NCBI GenBank assembly: GCA_001775965.1
Contig: MEZG01000055.1
Location: 22,633 to 31,460, forward strand
Source: Candidatus Bathyarchaeota archaeon RBG_13_60_20
Lineage (GTDB): Archaea > Thermoproteota > Bathyarchaeia > TCS64
Direction: 5' to 3'
DNA: 8,828 nucleotides
The notes below the pieces were generated by a model that was not told where the DNA came from, did no database searches, and saw only the letters and a program-made list of their open reading frames with translations. The stretch's first letter is position 1. Each line of letters opens with the position of its first letter. This document shows positions 1 to 5,949 of this stretch, piece after piece. The translations under genes and the position numbers were made by a program.

Positions 1-374
1 ATGCCGACGAGGCCCAGCATCTCCCCGATCCGGTTCTCCCTCTCCTCCTTGGGCTGGTCGTTGAGCCTGCCGATGTAGTCCAGGTTCTCCCAAGCCGTGA
101 GGTCGCCGTAGAGGCTGCTGTACTCGGGGAGGATGCTGGCTACTCTCCGCACCTCCCTGGAATCCTCTATTATGTCGTGCCCGGCTACAATGGCTGTGCC
201 CTTGGTAGGCACCGAGAGGCCCATAAGCATGAGGATGGTGGTGGTCTTCCCTGCGCCGTTGGGCCCCAGGAACCCGAAGACCTCACCCTTATTGACCTCC
301 ATGTCTAGCTCGTTGACGGCCACGAAGTCGCCGTAAGCCTTGGTTAGCTTCCGTGTCTCAACTACGTTATCCAC
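1..374 (-). CDS. ABC-2/CcmA-type transporter ATP-binding protein, N-terminal part (runs off the left edge)
   Basis: This is the nucleotide-binding subunit of an ABC transporter, acting on the inner face of the membrane. Only the first 124 residues are in the window. Reading from GTG at 372-374, I translate an A-loop Tyr (Y14 in TKAYGDF), Walker A GPNGAGKTT (residues 37-45), and a Q-loop region ILPEYSSLYGDLTAWENL (about 81-98). There Glu stands where Gln is usual, as is common in the CcmA/ABC-2 drug- and polysaccharide-export branch. The signature, Walker B and H-loop lie beyond the edge. GTG was chosen because AGGAGGT (381-387) lies 6 nt upstream, inside the end of the preceding gene. The stop of the NEW3 gene is only 4 nt away, so the two genes are surely co-transcribed and probably translationally coupled. 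A permease gene would be expected next, outside the window. Substrate unknown. Confidence 0.9.
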   Translation of the reverse strand, partial: MDNVVETRKLTKAYGDFVAVNELDMEVNKGEVFGFLGPNGAGKTTTILMLMGLSVPTKGTAIVAGHDIIEDSREVRRVASILPEYSSLYGDLTAWENLDYIGRLNDQPKEERENRIGEMLGLVG

Positions 375-378
375 TATC

Positions 379-2139
379 TTACCTCCTCTTGAACTTCCTG
401 AATCCGAAGTATACGCCGATGACTGCCACGGCCACCAGGCCGAAGCCCACGTATCCCCATGTGCTGGACGCCTGGGCGGTCACCCTCAGGTCGATGCTGC
501 TGGACTCCAGCTGGTCGCTGTACGCCTTCACACTGACCAAGTAGTCGCCAGCCACCGTGTCCGCCGGCGTAGAGACCTCCACGGTAAAGGTGGTCGAGGC
601 CCTCGGGGCGAGGGATGAGACCTGAGCAGGGGTAATCGTCGCCTCCCAGTCGCCTGGGAGGGTGACATCAAGGTACGCCGTGGTTACAGGCGACTGGCCG
701 TCGTTCGTGACCTTGGCGGTGAAGCTGAGGGCCTCCCCGATGGTCGTCGTCCTGTAGAGGGTCGAGAGCTCCAGGCTCAGCTCGTAGGAGCCCGCCACGT
801 TGACGTTGAAGGGCAGGATGGTCTCGGCCCCGTCATCCGACGCCACCGAGGCCAAGAGGACGTAGACGCCGGTCTCCACGGAGTTGGGGGGAGTCACCCT
901 CAGCTTCACCGTGGTGGACTCGCCGGCCGCTATGAGCAGGCTGGACACCTCGATGTCCCCCGATATGAACACGGTCTTCCAGTTCTCGGGTGCCTCGGGC
1001 ACCGTCAGCAGGCACAGGGCGTCCTTCTCGCCTGTGTTCCAGACGGCGATGGGGAAGGTTATGCTGCTGCCGGCCGTCACCGTGACATCCGTGAATGTGC
1101 TTATTACCTCAAGCTCGCTTGTTGCCTCGATGAGGCTCACGCCCAGGACGAGGGACGCAGGGATGCCCATCTGGTCTACGGCCCTAACCTGGACCTCGTA
1201 GTCTCCTGTTTGTGCGCCGTCGGCCGGCTTCAGCACCATCTTCATCGAGACGGAGTCCCCGGGTTTCAGGTACAGGCTCCTGACCACCAGGTTAGTGCTT
1301 GTCTTGAAGGTGGCGGTCCAGCCGCTTGGGGCCTCGGCCTCCAGGCTAACAGTCTTGTCCACCTCGCCTACGTTCGACACTGTAAGAGGCAGCTCGATGG
1401 TTTTCCCCTGCTCCTCCGAGATGGAGAGATAAGTGGAGTGCAGCTGGATGTCGTCCGTGCTCATTACGGGGGTGATCTCGAAGACGAGTGAGGCCTCCGA
1501 GGTGCCCGTCGCCGTTAAGGATATGACTCCCGTGTCGGTGGCCGAGTCTGGGACCCTTATCTCAAGGGTGAAGGACTGGCTCCCCTTGTTCAGAAGCACC
1601 GACTCTACCTGACCGATGGAGTCCGTTACCCGGGTCACCCATCCATCTGGCGCTGAGATGCTGAAGACAACGTTCTCCTGGAGGTCCCCGTTGTTTGTCA
1701 CTGTGAACGAAAGCCGCAGGGTTATTCCCGGGGTGGTGACCCGCCTCACAACGGTGGATGATAGGCTTAGAGTCTTCTCCATGGCGATGTTGCCCATCTT
1801 GACGTCGTCGAGGTCAGGGTCGTCCGTCGGGGCGAGCTCCACCTTCACGGTCTTCTGCAGGGTCACGTACCCGGTCTTCTCGAAGACGAGGGTGTAGGTT
1901 CCTGCTATATTCATCCTGAACAGGCCCTTGGAGTCCGTGTACTTCGTAGAGGCGAGGCCCCCTTGGCTGTCGTAGGCCCTCACCCGTACCCTGTAGATGG
2001 GCTTACCATCGGAGTCCACCACATATCCATGGATGTTACCGTCCTCAGCCGACGCCACCTGCAGGGGTGTAAGAGACAATGCGTAGAGCGCTAAGACAAG
2101 CAGCGTTACGATCGTGGCTTTCCTGAACCTGAGATTCAA
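379..2139 (-). CDS. Exported, C-terminally anchored surface protein with CarboxypepD_reg-like and four NEW3-like domains
   Basis: A cell-surface beta-sandwich protein of about 586 residues, probably the extracytoplasmic partner of the ABC transporter encoded 4 nt downstream. From TTG at 2137-2139 it has a signal peptide (hydrophobic core about residues 8-24, ending near VASAED). Next is a carboxypeptidase-regulatory-like domain (about 33-102, GYVVDSDGKPI to KTGYVTL). Four repeats of about 110 residues follow, resembling NPCBM-associated NEW3 domains, each with an APDGW/APSGW/APENW/LPGDW turn and a later GDY/TGVY strand. A C-terminal membrane helix ends in the basic tail KFKRR. The reading frame stays open to another TTG at 2208. 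I prefer 2139 because GGTGA lies 7 nt before it, the signal peptide then begins properly, and 2208 is upstream of the apparent TATA box (2179-2187). The family (COG1470-like) is known next to ABC-2 systems; ligand unknown. Confidence 0.85.
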   Translation of the reverse strand: MNLRFRKATIVTLLVLALYALSLTPLQVASAEDGNIHGYVVDSDGKPIYRVRVRAYDSQGGLASTKYTDSKGLFRMNIAGTYTLVFEKTGYVTLQKTVKVELAPTDDPDLDDVKMGNIAMEKTLSLSSTVVRRVTTPGITLRLSFTVTNNGDLQENVVFSISAPDGWVTRVTDSIGQVESVLLNKGSQSFTLEIRVPDSATDTGVISLTATGTSEASLVFEITPVMSTDDIQLHSTYLSISEEQGKTIELPLTVSNVGEVDKTVSLEAEAPSGWTATFKTSTNLVVRSLYLKPGDSVSMKMVLKPADGAQTGDYEVQVRAVDQMGIPASLVLGVSLIEATSELEVISTFTDVTVTAGSSITFPIAVWNTGEKDALCLLTVPEAPENWKTVFISGDIEVSSLLIAAGESTTVKLRVTPPNSVETGVYVLLASVASDDGAETILPFNVNVAGSYELSLELSTLYRTTTIGEALSFTAKVTNDGQSPVTTAYLDVTLPGDWEATITPAQVSSLAPRASTTFTVEVSTPADTVAGDYLVSVKAYSDQLESSSIDLRVTAQASSTWGYVGFGLVAVAVIGVYFGFRKFKRR

Positions 2140-2178
2140 GTCTTTTTCACCGTTGTATGGGCTAAGCCTCTGGAATCC

Positions 2179-2194
2179 TATTAAGCGGTTTTTC
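2179..2194 (-). promoter_or_regulatory. BRE/TATA promoter of the NEW3-ABC operon
   Basis: On the minus strand GAAAAACC (2187-2194) precedes CTTAATA (2179-2185), a BRE-TATA arrangement. Transcription about 26 bp downstream would begin near 2156, giving a leader of roughly 17 nt carrying the GGTGA ribosome site before TTG 2139. The GAAAAACC element recurs in front of the 3187 gene (3132-3139) and, as GAAAACCC, before the 3833 gene (3796-3803). The upstream end overlaps the 30-bp repeat at 2192-2221. Confidence 0.55.
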
Positions 2195-2221
2195 CAGTTT
2201 ACACCCAAATCTGATCAAAAT
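2192..2221. repeat. 30-bp direct repeat, copy 1 (putative operator)
   Basis: This is identical over 30 bp to 3089-3118. Both begin TTCCAGTTTACACCC, run through a TGATCA centre and end CAAAAT; both continue with TGGT, with one extra C in copy 2. It abuts the BRE of the NEW3-ABC promoter, a position where bound protein would affect TFB/TBP access. Relative to the minus-strand genes, both copies have the same orientation. Confidence 0.8.
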
Positions 2222-2227
2222 TGGTAA

Positions 2228-2258
2228 ACAAGGCTGTGTAACGATGGCCGAGCCTTGT
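2228..2258 (-). terminator. Hairpin after the small membrane-protein gene, possible terminator
   Basis: A perfect 8-bp inverted repeat, ACAAGGCT (2228-2235) and AGCCTTGT (2251-2258), has a 15-nt loop. It begins about 11 nt after the TAG stop of the minus-strand gene ending at 2269. On the minus strand the hairpin is followed by TTTACC, then AATTTTG, so the T-tract is weak. It could separate transcription of the regulator pair from the NEW3 operon, or it could be a protein-binding palindrome. Confidence 0.35.
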
Positions 2259-2268
2259 CGGGCTTAGA

Positions 2269-2709
2269 CTAGGTTTTCGACAGATATATCATGATGAACG
2301 CCACCGCTGTGGCCACAAGTTCGGGGACGAAGTTGAACACGTTCAACATCCACAATGGGTCCGATCCCCTGAACAGGAGGAGAATCAGCGGGTTGCTAGA
2401 TGCGGAGTACACTAGAAGAGCCACTGAGAGGCCGGCCAATCCTAGGCTGAACTTGGACTTGTTCTCTCTGTAGAGTGCCACGTAGAAGAATGTGATGTAC
2501 CCGTAGAGGAGGAAGTTGAGGGAGGAGATCAGTATTTTTCCTATCACATAGGTCTCGATTCGTCTCTCTAACTCACGCAGCCTTTCCGGAGCCGTCTCGT
2601 TGAAGTGCGGCCTCCAAGGCGGGTGCCTCTCCAACAGCTGAGCGTCTGCGACGGCGATGGTCTGCACCATGATCAGTGCAAGTATGATTAACGCTGCAGT
2701 TTTTCTCAT
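2269..2709 (-). CDS. Small membrane protein with signal peptide and three predicted helices; likely partner of the upstream regulator
   Basis: I do not recognise a named family. The 146-residue product has an N-terminal signal sequence (about residues 4-22, cleavage plausible after ADA). A short extracytoplasmic, charged and proline-rich stretch with an amphipathic segment (about 23-55) follows. Three predicted membrane helices then lie near 57-80, 88-112 and 122-143, with a very short tail (YLSKT). Its ATG lies in an ATGA overlap with the stop of the winged-helix gene (2706-2709), so translation is coupled. GGAGG lies about 12 nt upstream. The frame is also open to an ATG at 2751, but that would put a charged 14-residue extension in front of the signal peptide. 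Small multi-helix membrane proteins encoded directly after winged-helix regulators recur in archaea. A role as sensor or anchor for the regulator is inference. Confidence 0.8.
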   Translation of the reverse strand: MRKTAALIILALIMVQTIAVADAQLLERHPPWRPHFNETAPERLRELERRIETYVIGKILISSLNFLLYGYITFFYVALYRENKSKFSLGLAGLSVALLVYSASSNPLILLLFRGSDPLWMLNVFNFVPELVATAVAFIMIYLSKT

Positions 2710-3029
2710 GTCTCGGTCTTCCCTCCAATCTTCTCCTTTACCCTGCACCATATGTCATCGAAGTCATTCATGCTCTCCAGAAGCCTTTGCGAGACGAAGT
2801 ACATCTTGCCATAACTGTTGCCCATGGACGTGATTAGGTCGTTATCCTCCAGCACGTCAAGGTGGTGTTTAACTGTCCTATAGTCCAGGTCTAGCAGTAT
2901 CCTCAACTGATTGGTGTTCATGGGCTGCTCACGGATGGTCTCGATGATGCGCCCTCTGTTCGCGCCTCCCCGTGTCCCTGTGAACAGCCACAGGAGCAGG
3001 TGCTTGAAGGTGCGGGTTGGCGGCGCCAT
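2706..3029 (-). CDS. Winged helix-turn-helix transcriptional regulator
   Basis: A 107-residue DNA-binding protein of the ArsR/MarR-like archaeal type. The N-terminal helix LLLWLFTGTRGG (11-22) leads into NRGRIIETIREQPMN (helix 1), QLRILLDLDYRTVKHHLDVLEDNDLI (helices 2 and 3, recognition helix about 48-61) and a wing ending GKMYFVSQ (about 65-81). A short C-terminal helix (83-102) may dimerise. The start is ATG 3029; the frame is closed upstream by a stop at 3051-3053. It lacks membrane segments, but its stop overlaps the start of a small membrane protein, suggesting a two-gene sensing unit. It is divergent from the secreted-protein gene at 3187, and the 30-bp repeat lies between the two promoters. 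Autoregulation and control of the 3187 gene and the NEW3-ABC operon are plausible inferences. Confidence 0.88.
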   Translation of the reverse strand: MAPPTRTFKHLLLWLFTGTRGGANRGRIIETIREQPMNTNQLRILLDLDYRTVKHHLDVLEDNDLITSMGNSYGKMYFVSQRLLESMNDFDDIWCRVKEKIGGKTET

Positions 3030-3065
3030 GCGGGTTCTACCAAAGGGTATCTACCCTCCCCCATG

Positions 3066-3087
3066 CTTAAAACCCTAGTTAAGGGAT
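3066..3087 (-). promoter_or_regulatory. TATA box and adjacent palindrome of the winged-helix regulator gene
   Basis: On the minus strand GTTTTAAG (3066-3073) is a TATA-like box that would start transcription near 3043, about 14 nt before ATG 3029. Next to it, AACCCTAGTTAAGGG (3071-3085, plus-strand reading) is a near palindrome. It resembles AACCCTTTTTAAGGG at the promoter of the 3833 regulator gene. No strong ribosome site is visible. Confidence 0.5.
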
Positions 3088-3088
3088 G

Positions 3089-3118
3089 TTCCAGTTTACA
3101 CCCAAATCTGATCAAAAT
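3089..3118. repeat. 30-bp direct repeat, copy 2 (putative operator in the divergent spacer)
   Basis: An exact copy of 2192-2221, placed between the divergent promoters: about 15 bp from the TATA of the regulator gene and 13 bp from the BRE of the 3187 gene. Around its right half AAATCTG occurs twice (3104-3110 and 3115-3121), 11 bp or one helical turn apart. CCAG (3091-3094) and CTGG (3119-3122) flank it as short inverted ends. Confidence 0.8.
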
Positions 3119-3131
3119 CTGGTTGAACCTT

Positions 3132-3147
3132 GAAAAACCGTTTAAAA
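3132..3147 (+). promoter_or_regulatory. BRE/TATA promoter of the secreted-protein gene
   Basis: GAAAAACC (3132-3139) followed by GTTTAAAA (3140-3147) is a good archaeal BRE-TATA pair. A start about 26 bp downstream falls near 3170, just before the strong ribosome site GAGGTGA (3171-3177), which is 9 nt from ATG 3187. Confidence 0.65.
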
Positions 3148-3186
3148 CTGTTATAGAGGAAACCTGCCTAGAGGTGAAACGACAGG

Positions 3187-3651
3187 ATGAATGGAAGAAC
3201 CAAAGCAGTTGCACTGACCTCAGTACTGCTCATAGCCCTGAGCTTCGTCGGCGGGAGCATGTACCTCGCAGCCGCGGAGTCAAACCAGGACGACGCAGAC
3301 ACCGGCCTCCCTATCGTCATGGGTGGCTGGAGGACGCGCGGACTGTTCCTAGACTGCCTCGATGAGGAGCAGCGGCAGGAGCTAAGGGAGGCCGTAGACG
3401 CCATGAGGGTTGAAGGCGCTACCCAGGAGGAGATCAGGGCCTACGTACAGGAGTACCTTGAGGGACTCGGGATCGAGTACCAGATGCCCAGGCTGACAGA
3501 CGAGCAGGTCGAGGGCTTGAGGCAGCTCAGGGCCGAGATACAGGAGCTCGTGCAGCGGAGACTCGGGGAGCTCGGCATCGACGCGCCCTTCATGGGCCGT
3601 GGACAAGGCTTCGGTCTAGGCTGTATGCGCACCTACAATCAGGGGTCGTAG
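3187..3651 (+). CDS. Small secreted helical protein with two LTxEQ-like repeats
   Basis: A 154-residue exported protein of unknown function. A signal peptide (basic MNGRTK, hydrophobic core 8-28, cleavage likely near AAAES) is followed by two related helical units. The first runs DEEQRQELREAV to LEGLGIE (about 59-97); the second runs LTDEQVEGLRQL to LGELGID (about 103-132). The LTDEQ start and charged helix hairpin recall the LTxxQ pattern of Spy/CpxP-type periplasmic proteins, but this is motif resemblance, not proven homology. Two cysteines, C57 before the first unit and C146 in a Gly-rich tail (GRGQGFGLGCM), could form a disulfide or bind metal. Start chosen from GAGGTGA nine nt upstream. 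It is transcribed divergently from the regulator at 3029 and ends before a T-rich terminator, so it is probably monocistronic. Confidence 0.8.
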   Translation: MNGRTKAVALTSVLLIALSFVGGSMYLAAAESNQDDADTGLPIVMGGWRTRGLFLDCLDEEQRQELREAVDAMRVEGATQEEIRAYVQEYLEGLGIEYQMPRLTDEQVEGLRQLRAEIQELVQRRLGELGIDAPFMGRGQGFGLGCMRTYNQGS

Positions 3652-3682
3652 CAGTCACAGTGAACCGGAGACTAAAACTCCC

Positions 3683-3698
3683 TTTTTTTATATTTTCT
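3683..3698 (+). terminator. Poly-T archaeal terminator
   Basis: T7 (3683-3689) then ATATTTTCT lies about 32 nt after the stop of the secreted-protein gene. No strong hairpin precedes it, which fits oligo-T termination in archaea. Confidence 0.6.
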
Positions 3699-3795
3699 AT
3701 ATGATAAATCAGATTATTGCGATTACTCAAAGTTTCTTTACGATGAACCGATAGTTAATTGGGGTAGAAACGGGCTCTAGTAAGTTTTATTTGAC

Positions 3796-3815
3796 GAAAA
3801 CCCTTTTTAAGGGTT
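3796..3815 (+). promoter_or_regulatory. BRE/TATA promoter inside a palindrome, upstream of the membrane-anchored regulator
   Basis: GAAAACCC (3796-3803) precedes TTTTTAAG (3804-3811). The TATA sits within AACCCTTTTTAAGGGTT (3799-3815), a 7+3+7 inverted repeat. Transcription about 26 bp on falls near 3834, so the mRNA would be leaderless or nearly so. A palindrome over the TATA box is a plausible autorepression site. Confidence 0.55.
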
Positions 3816-3832
3816 AAAACAACCTAGAATCG

Positions 3833-4879
3833 GTGAAAATGACCGAAACCGAGGAGGAGCTGTACACAACTATCTTCACCGCCTTGAAGCACAGCATAAG
3901 AAGAAACATCCTGAGGATGCTGTCCGCCCAGCCTATGACCTTCACGGCCATAGCTGGCAACCTAGACATATCGACGCCCCACCTCACGTACCACCTGGAC
4001 TCTCTGAAGGAGCTCATCACAAAGGAGGATTCCAACTACAGGCTGTCGCTGTTCGGCAGCGCGGCGGTGGACATGATCAAACGGGTGGAGGGCCCAAACA
4101 ACCCAAACACGGTAGACGCGAGAATAGACTACAGGAAAGTGTCCGTGGTACTAGTACTCGGGCTCATCATTGTATCCGGGTTCTACCTGAACTTGTTAAA
4201 CCTGTATGGAGCCTTGGAGACAACTCACAATGAACTGCTTCTGGAGAGTGGAGTGCTATCGAGCGAATTGGAGAAGAATCAGGCATTAATGGATCTGGTT
4301 AAAGGCAGCCCACAGCAACATTGGGTAAAAGGCATCAGCCTCGTCTCAGGCTATTCGATTTATTATAAGCACAGCTTCACCCAGGATGACCTTGAGTTTG
4401 AAGTAGACGAGTTGTACGCCGTCTTCTACTGTCCATGTCCGAATGCGGTTCTCAAAGTATATCCTTTCATATCTGCACCGAGGGACATCATGATCCCGTT
4501 AACCGTGCAGAAGGGCATCGCCTACCAAAACGAGTCGGTCAGCCTAGTCAAGGTAGAGACATACGAGTTCTTCGAGGAGAAGCACTGGGCGAAGCCCGTC
4601 GTGTGGTACGGAAATGTGACAGCTGGGGAAAGCCATGACATAGTTTTACCTGAGGCTGGGTGGTACACCATATGCATGACCGGCCCGATATGGATTGAGG
4701 AAGATGGCGGCATCTTAATTCAAGGGCTGTTCGAACAGACGATCAACGGCGAGTACGTTAGAAGAGAACTCGCTGAGGGGTGGGTTGACTTCAGGATACT
4801 GGAGAACGGTGAACCAGTTATATTTGCTGTTTCTTCTGAGAAATCAAATTCAATTTCCTTTACATATCATAATCCTTGA
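3833..4879 (+). CDS. Membrane-anchored winged-helix one-component regulator
   Basis: A 348-residue protein with an ArsR-like winged helix at the N terminus (about 11-85; recognition segment STPHLTYHLDSLKELI, wing SNYRLSLFG). One membrane helix follows (about 103-125, VSVVLVLGLIIVSGFYLNLL), then a short coiled coil (126-157) and a beta-rich extracytoplasmic domain (160-348). The domain carries C200-P-C202 (FYCPCPN), C281 in GWYTICMTGPIW, and likely glycosylation sequons. DNA-binding inside and sensing outside in one chain gives a ToxR/CadC-like topology with an archaeal HTH; the signal is unknown. GTG 3833 and ATG 3839 are both possible starts. The predicted transcription start near 3834 slightly favours leaderless initiation, and no ribosome site is well spaced (GGTGA at 3832 is only 2 nt from ATG 3839). 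It is monocistronic and convergent with the ABC operon ending at 5054. Confidence 0.85.
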   Translation: MKMTETEEELYTTIFTALKHSIRRNILRMLSAQPMTFTAIAGNLDISTPHLTYHLDSLKELITKEDSNYRLSLFGSAAVDMIKRVEGPNNPNTVDARIDYRKVSVVLVLGLIIVSGFYLNLLNLYGALETTHNELLLESGVLSSELEKNQALMDLVKGSPQQHWVKGISLVSGYSIYYKHSFTQDDLEFEVDELYAVFYCPCPNAVLKVYPFISAPRDIMIPLTVQKGIAYQNESVSLVKVETYEFFEEKHWAKPVVWYGNVTAGESHDIVLPEAGWYTICMTGPIWIEEDGGILIQGLFEQTINGEYVRRELAEGWVDFRILENGEPVIFAVSSEKSNSISFTYHNP

Positions 4880-5053
4880 AATATCCGCCTCTACCATTCA
4901 CTCACACAACGATGGCTTTACTCCATGTAACAATGATTTTAGCCGTTGATTAATTAAAAGTTGCTTGGAGTCCTCATCTCAGCTTTCTTCCGCTCACTCT
5001 ATGAAGAATCTTTAGCATCCCCCTCCCCCCACACACGCACAGATAGAGAAGAC

Positions 5054-5947
5054 CTAGTTGACCACGCCCAGCCTGTGAAGCTCCTCACGCAGAACCTCCA
5101 CGGTCCTCCTGAGCCTCGTCTGCCGCTCCACGTACTCGTCTCCGCTTATCTGCCCGACCCTGAACTGGCCGTCGAGCCCAGCCAGGGCCGCGTCTATCTC
5201 CCCCAGCCTCCCCTTCAGCATCTCGCTGTAATCGGCCGGCCTGCCCGCCTCCGAGGTGGGTGCCACATCGGCCTCCACGACGCCATCGTGGATTCTGAGT
5301 ATCCTGTCAGCCATCCGGGCCATCCTGGGGTCGTGGGTAACCATGACCACCGTCTTGCCAAGCTCCTTGTTCACCTTCCTCAGGTACTCCACGACGACGG
5401 TCGCGTTCTCGGTGTCCAGCTCGCCCGTCGGCTCGTCAGCCAGCACCAGTGGGGGATCGTTGGCAAGTGCCGCGGCAAGGGCTATCCTCTGCTGCTCGCC
5501 GCCGCTCAGCTCCCCCGGCTTGTGGCCCATCCTCTCCCTCAGGCCCACGACGCCGACGAGCTCCTCGACGCGCTTCATCCTCTCCGCGGCGGGGATGCCG
5601 AGGGCCGCCATGGGGAGCTCCACGTTCTCAGCGGCCGTCAGCGTGGGGATCAGGTTCATGTTCTGGAACACGTGGCCCACGGTCTCCCGCCTGAAGCCCA
5701 CCAGCTGGGCGGGCGAAAGGTTCGTCAGGTCGGTCTCGAAGACCTTGACGCTGCCCGCCGTCGCCTTGTCAAGGCCCCCCATGATGTTGAGGAGCGTCGA
5801 CTTGCCCGACCCGGAGGGCCCTATGAGCGCCACCATCTCCCCCTTCCGCACGTTCATGTTGAGGCCCCTAAGCGCCTGTACCTCCACCTCACCTAGCCTG
5901 TAGACCTTCACCAGGTCCCTCACGATGACAGCGTTCCTTATGCTCAA
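5054..5947 (-). CDS. LolD/MacB-type ABC transporter ATP-binding protein with C-terminal SHOCT-like tail
   Basis: The cytoplasmic ATPase partner of the FtsX-type permease encoded immediately upstream. The 297 residues contain Walker A GPSGSGKST (43-51), Q-loop FQN (Q95), signature LSGGEQQR (147-154), Walker B LVLADE with catalytic E172, D-loop GELD (175-178) and H-loop H205. This set is complete and typical of the MacB/LolD/FtsE branch. After the signature it reads ALAAALAND where ARAL is usual. Family members often end near residue 220-235; here about 60 more residues follow. They include YSEMLKGRLGEIDAALAGL and a segment FRVGQISGDEYVERQTRL that resembles a SHOCT motif, probably an oligomerisation helix pair. 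TTG 5947 is the start: GGAGG lies 7 nt upstream, overlapping the end of the permease gene, whose stop is 2 nt away. Substrate unknown. Confidence 0.93.
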   Translation of the reverse strand: MSIRNAVIVRDLVKVYRLGEVEVQALRGLNMNVRKGEMVALIGPSGSGKSTLLNIMGGLDKATAGSVKVFETDLTNLSPAQLVGFRRETVGHVFQNMNLIPTLTAAENVELPMAALGIPAAERMKRVEELVGVVGLRERMGHKPGELSGGEQQRIALAAALANDPPLVLADEPTGELDTENATVVVEYLRKVNKELGKTVVMVTHDPRMARMADRILRIHDGVVEADVAPTSEAGRPADYSEMLKGRLGEIDAALAGLDGQFRVGQISGDEYVERQTRLRRTVEVLREELHRLGVVN

Positions 5948-5949
5948 TT

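Noticed and set aside
2140..2208. Longer start (TTG 2208) for the NEW3 protein
   Set aside because: It lies upstream of the apparent TATA box and inside the 30-bp repeat, and would bury the signal peptide behind a polar segment.
2710..2751. Longer start (ATG 2751) for the small membrane protein
   Set aside because: It would add a charged stretch ahead of a clear signal peptide and overlap the regulator gene by 46 bases. The ATGA overlap at 2706-2709 is the usual coupled arrangement.
2192..3118. The 30-bp repeat as a CRISPR remnant or insertion-element end
   Set aside because: There are only two copies 867 bases apart, genes lie between them, no regular spacers or transposase occur, and both sit at promoters. 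Direct ends of a transferred segment cannot be fully excluded, but no target-site signs are seen.
5020..5042. C-rich tract followed by CACACACGCACAG near the convergent gene ends
   Set aside because: It is a short low-complexity stretch in an intergenic region without structure or conservation evidence. The 174-base spacer 4880-5053 otherwise shows only weak T-rich stretches and no convincing terminator.
4961..5896. A 311-codon plus-strand open frame opposite the ATPase gene
   Set aside because: It is antisense to a complete ABC ATPase with all motifs. Its product is rich in His, Pro, Arg and Leu with no domain or signal, typical of a GC-rich shadow frame.
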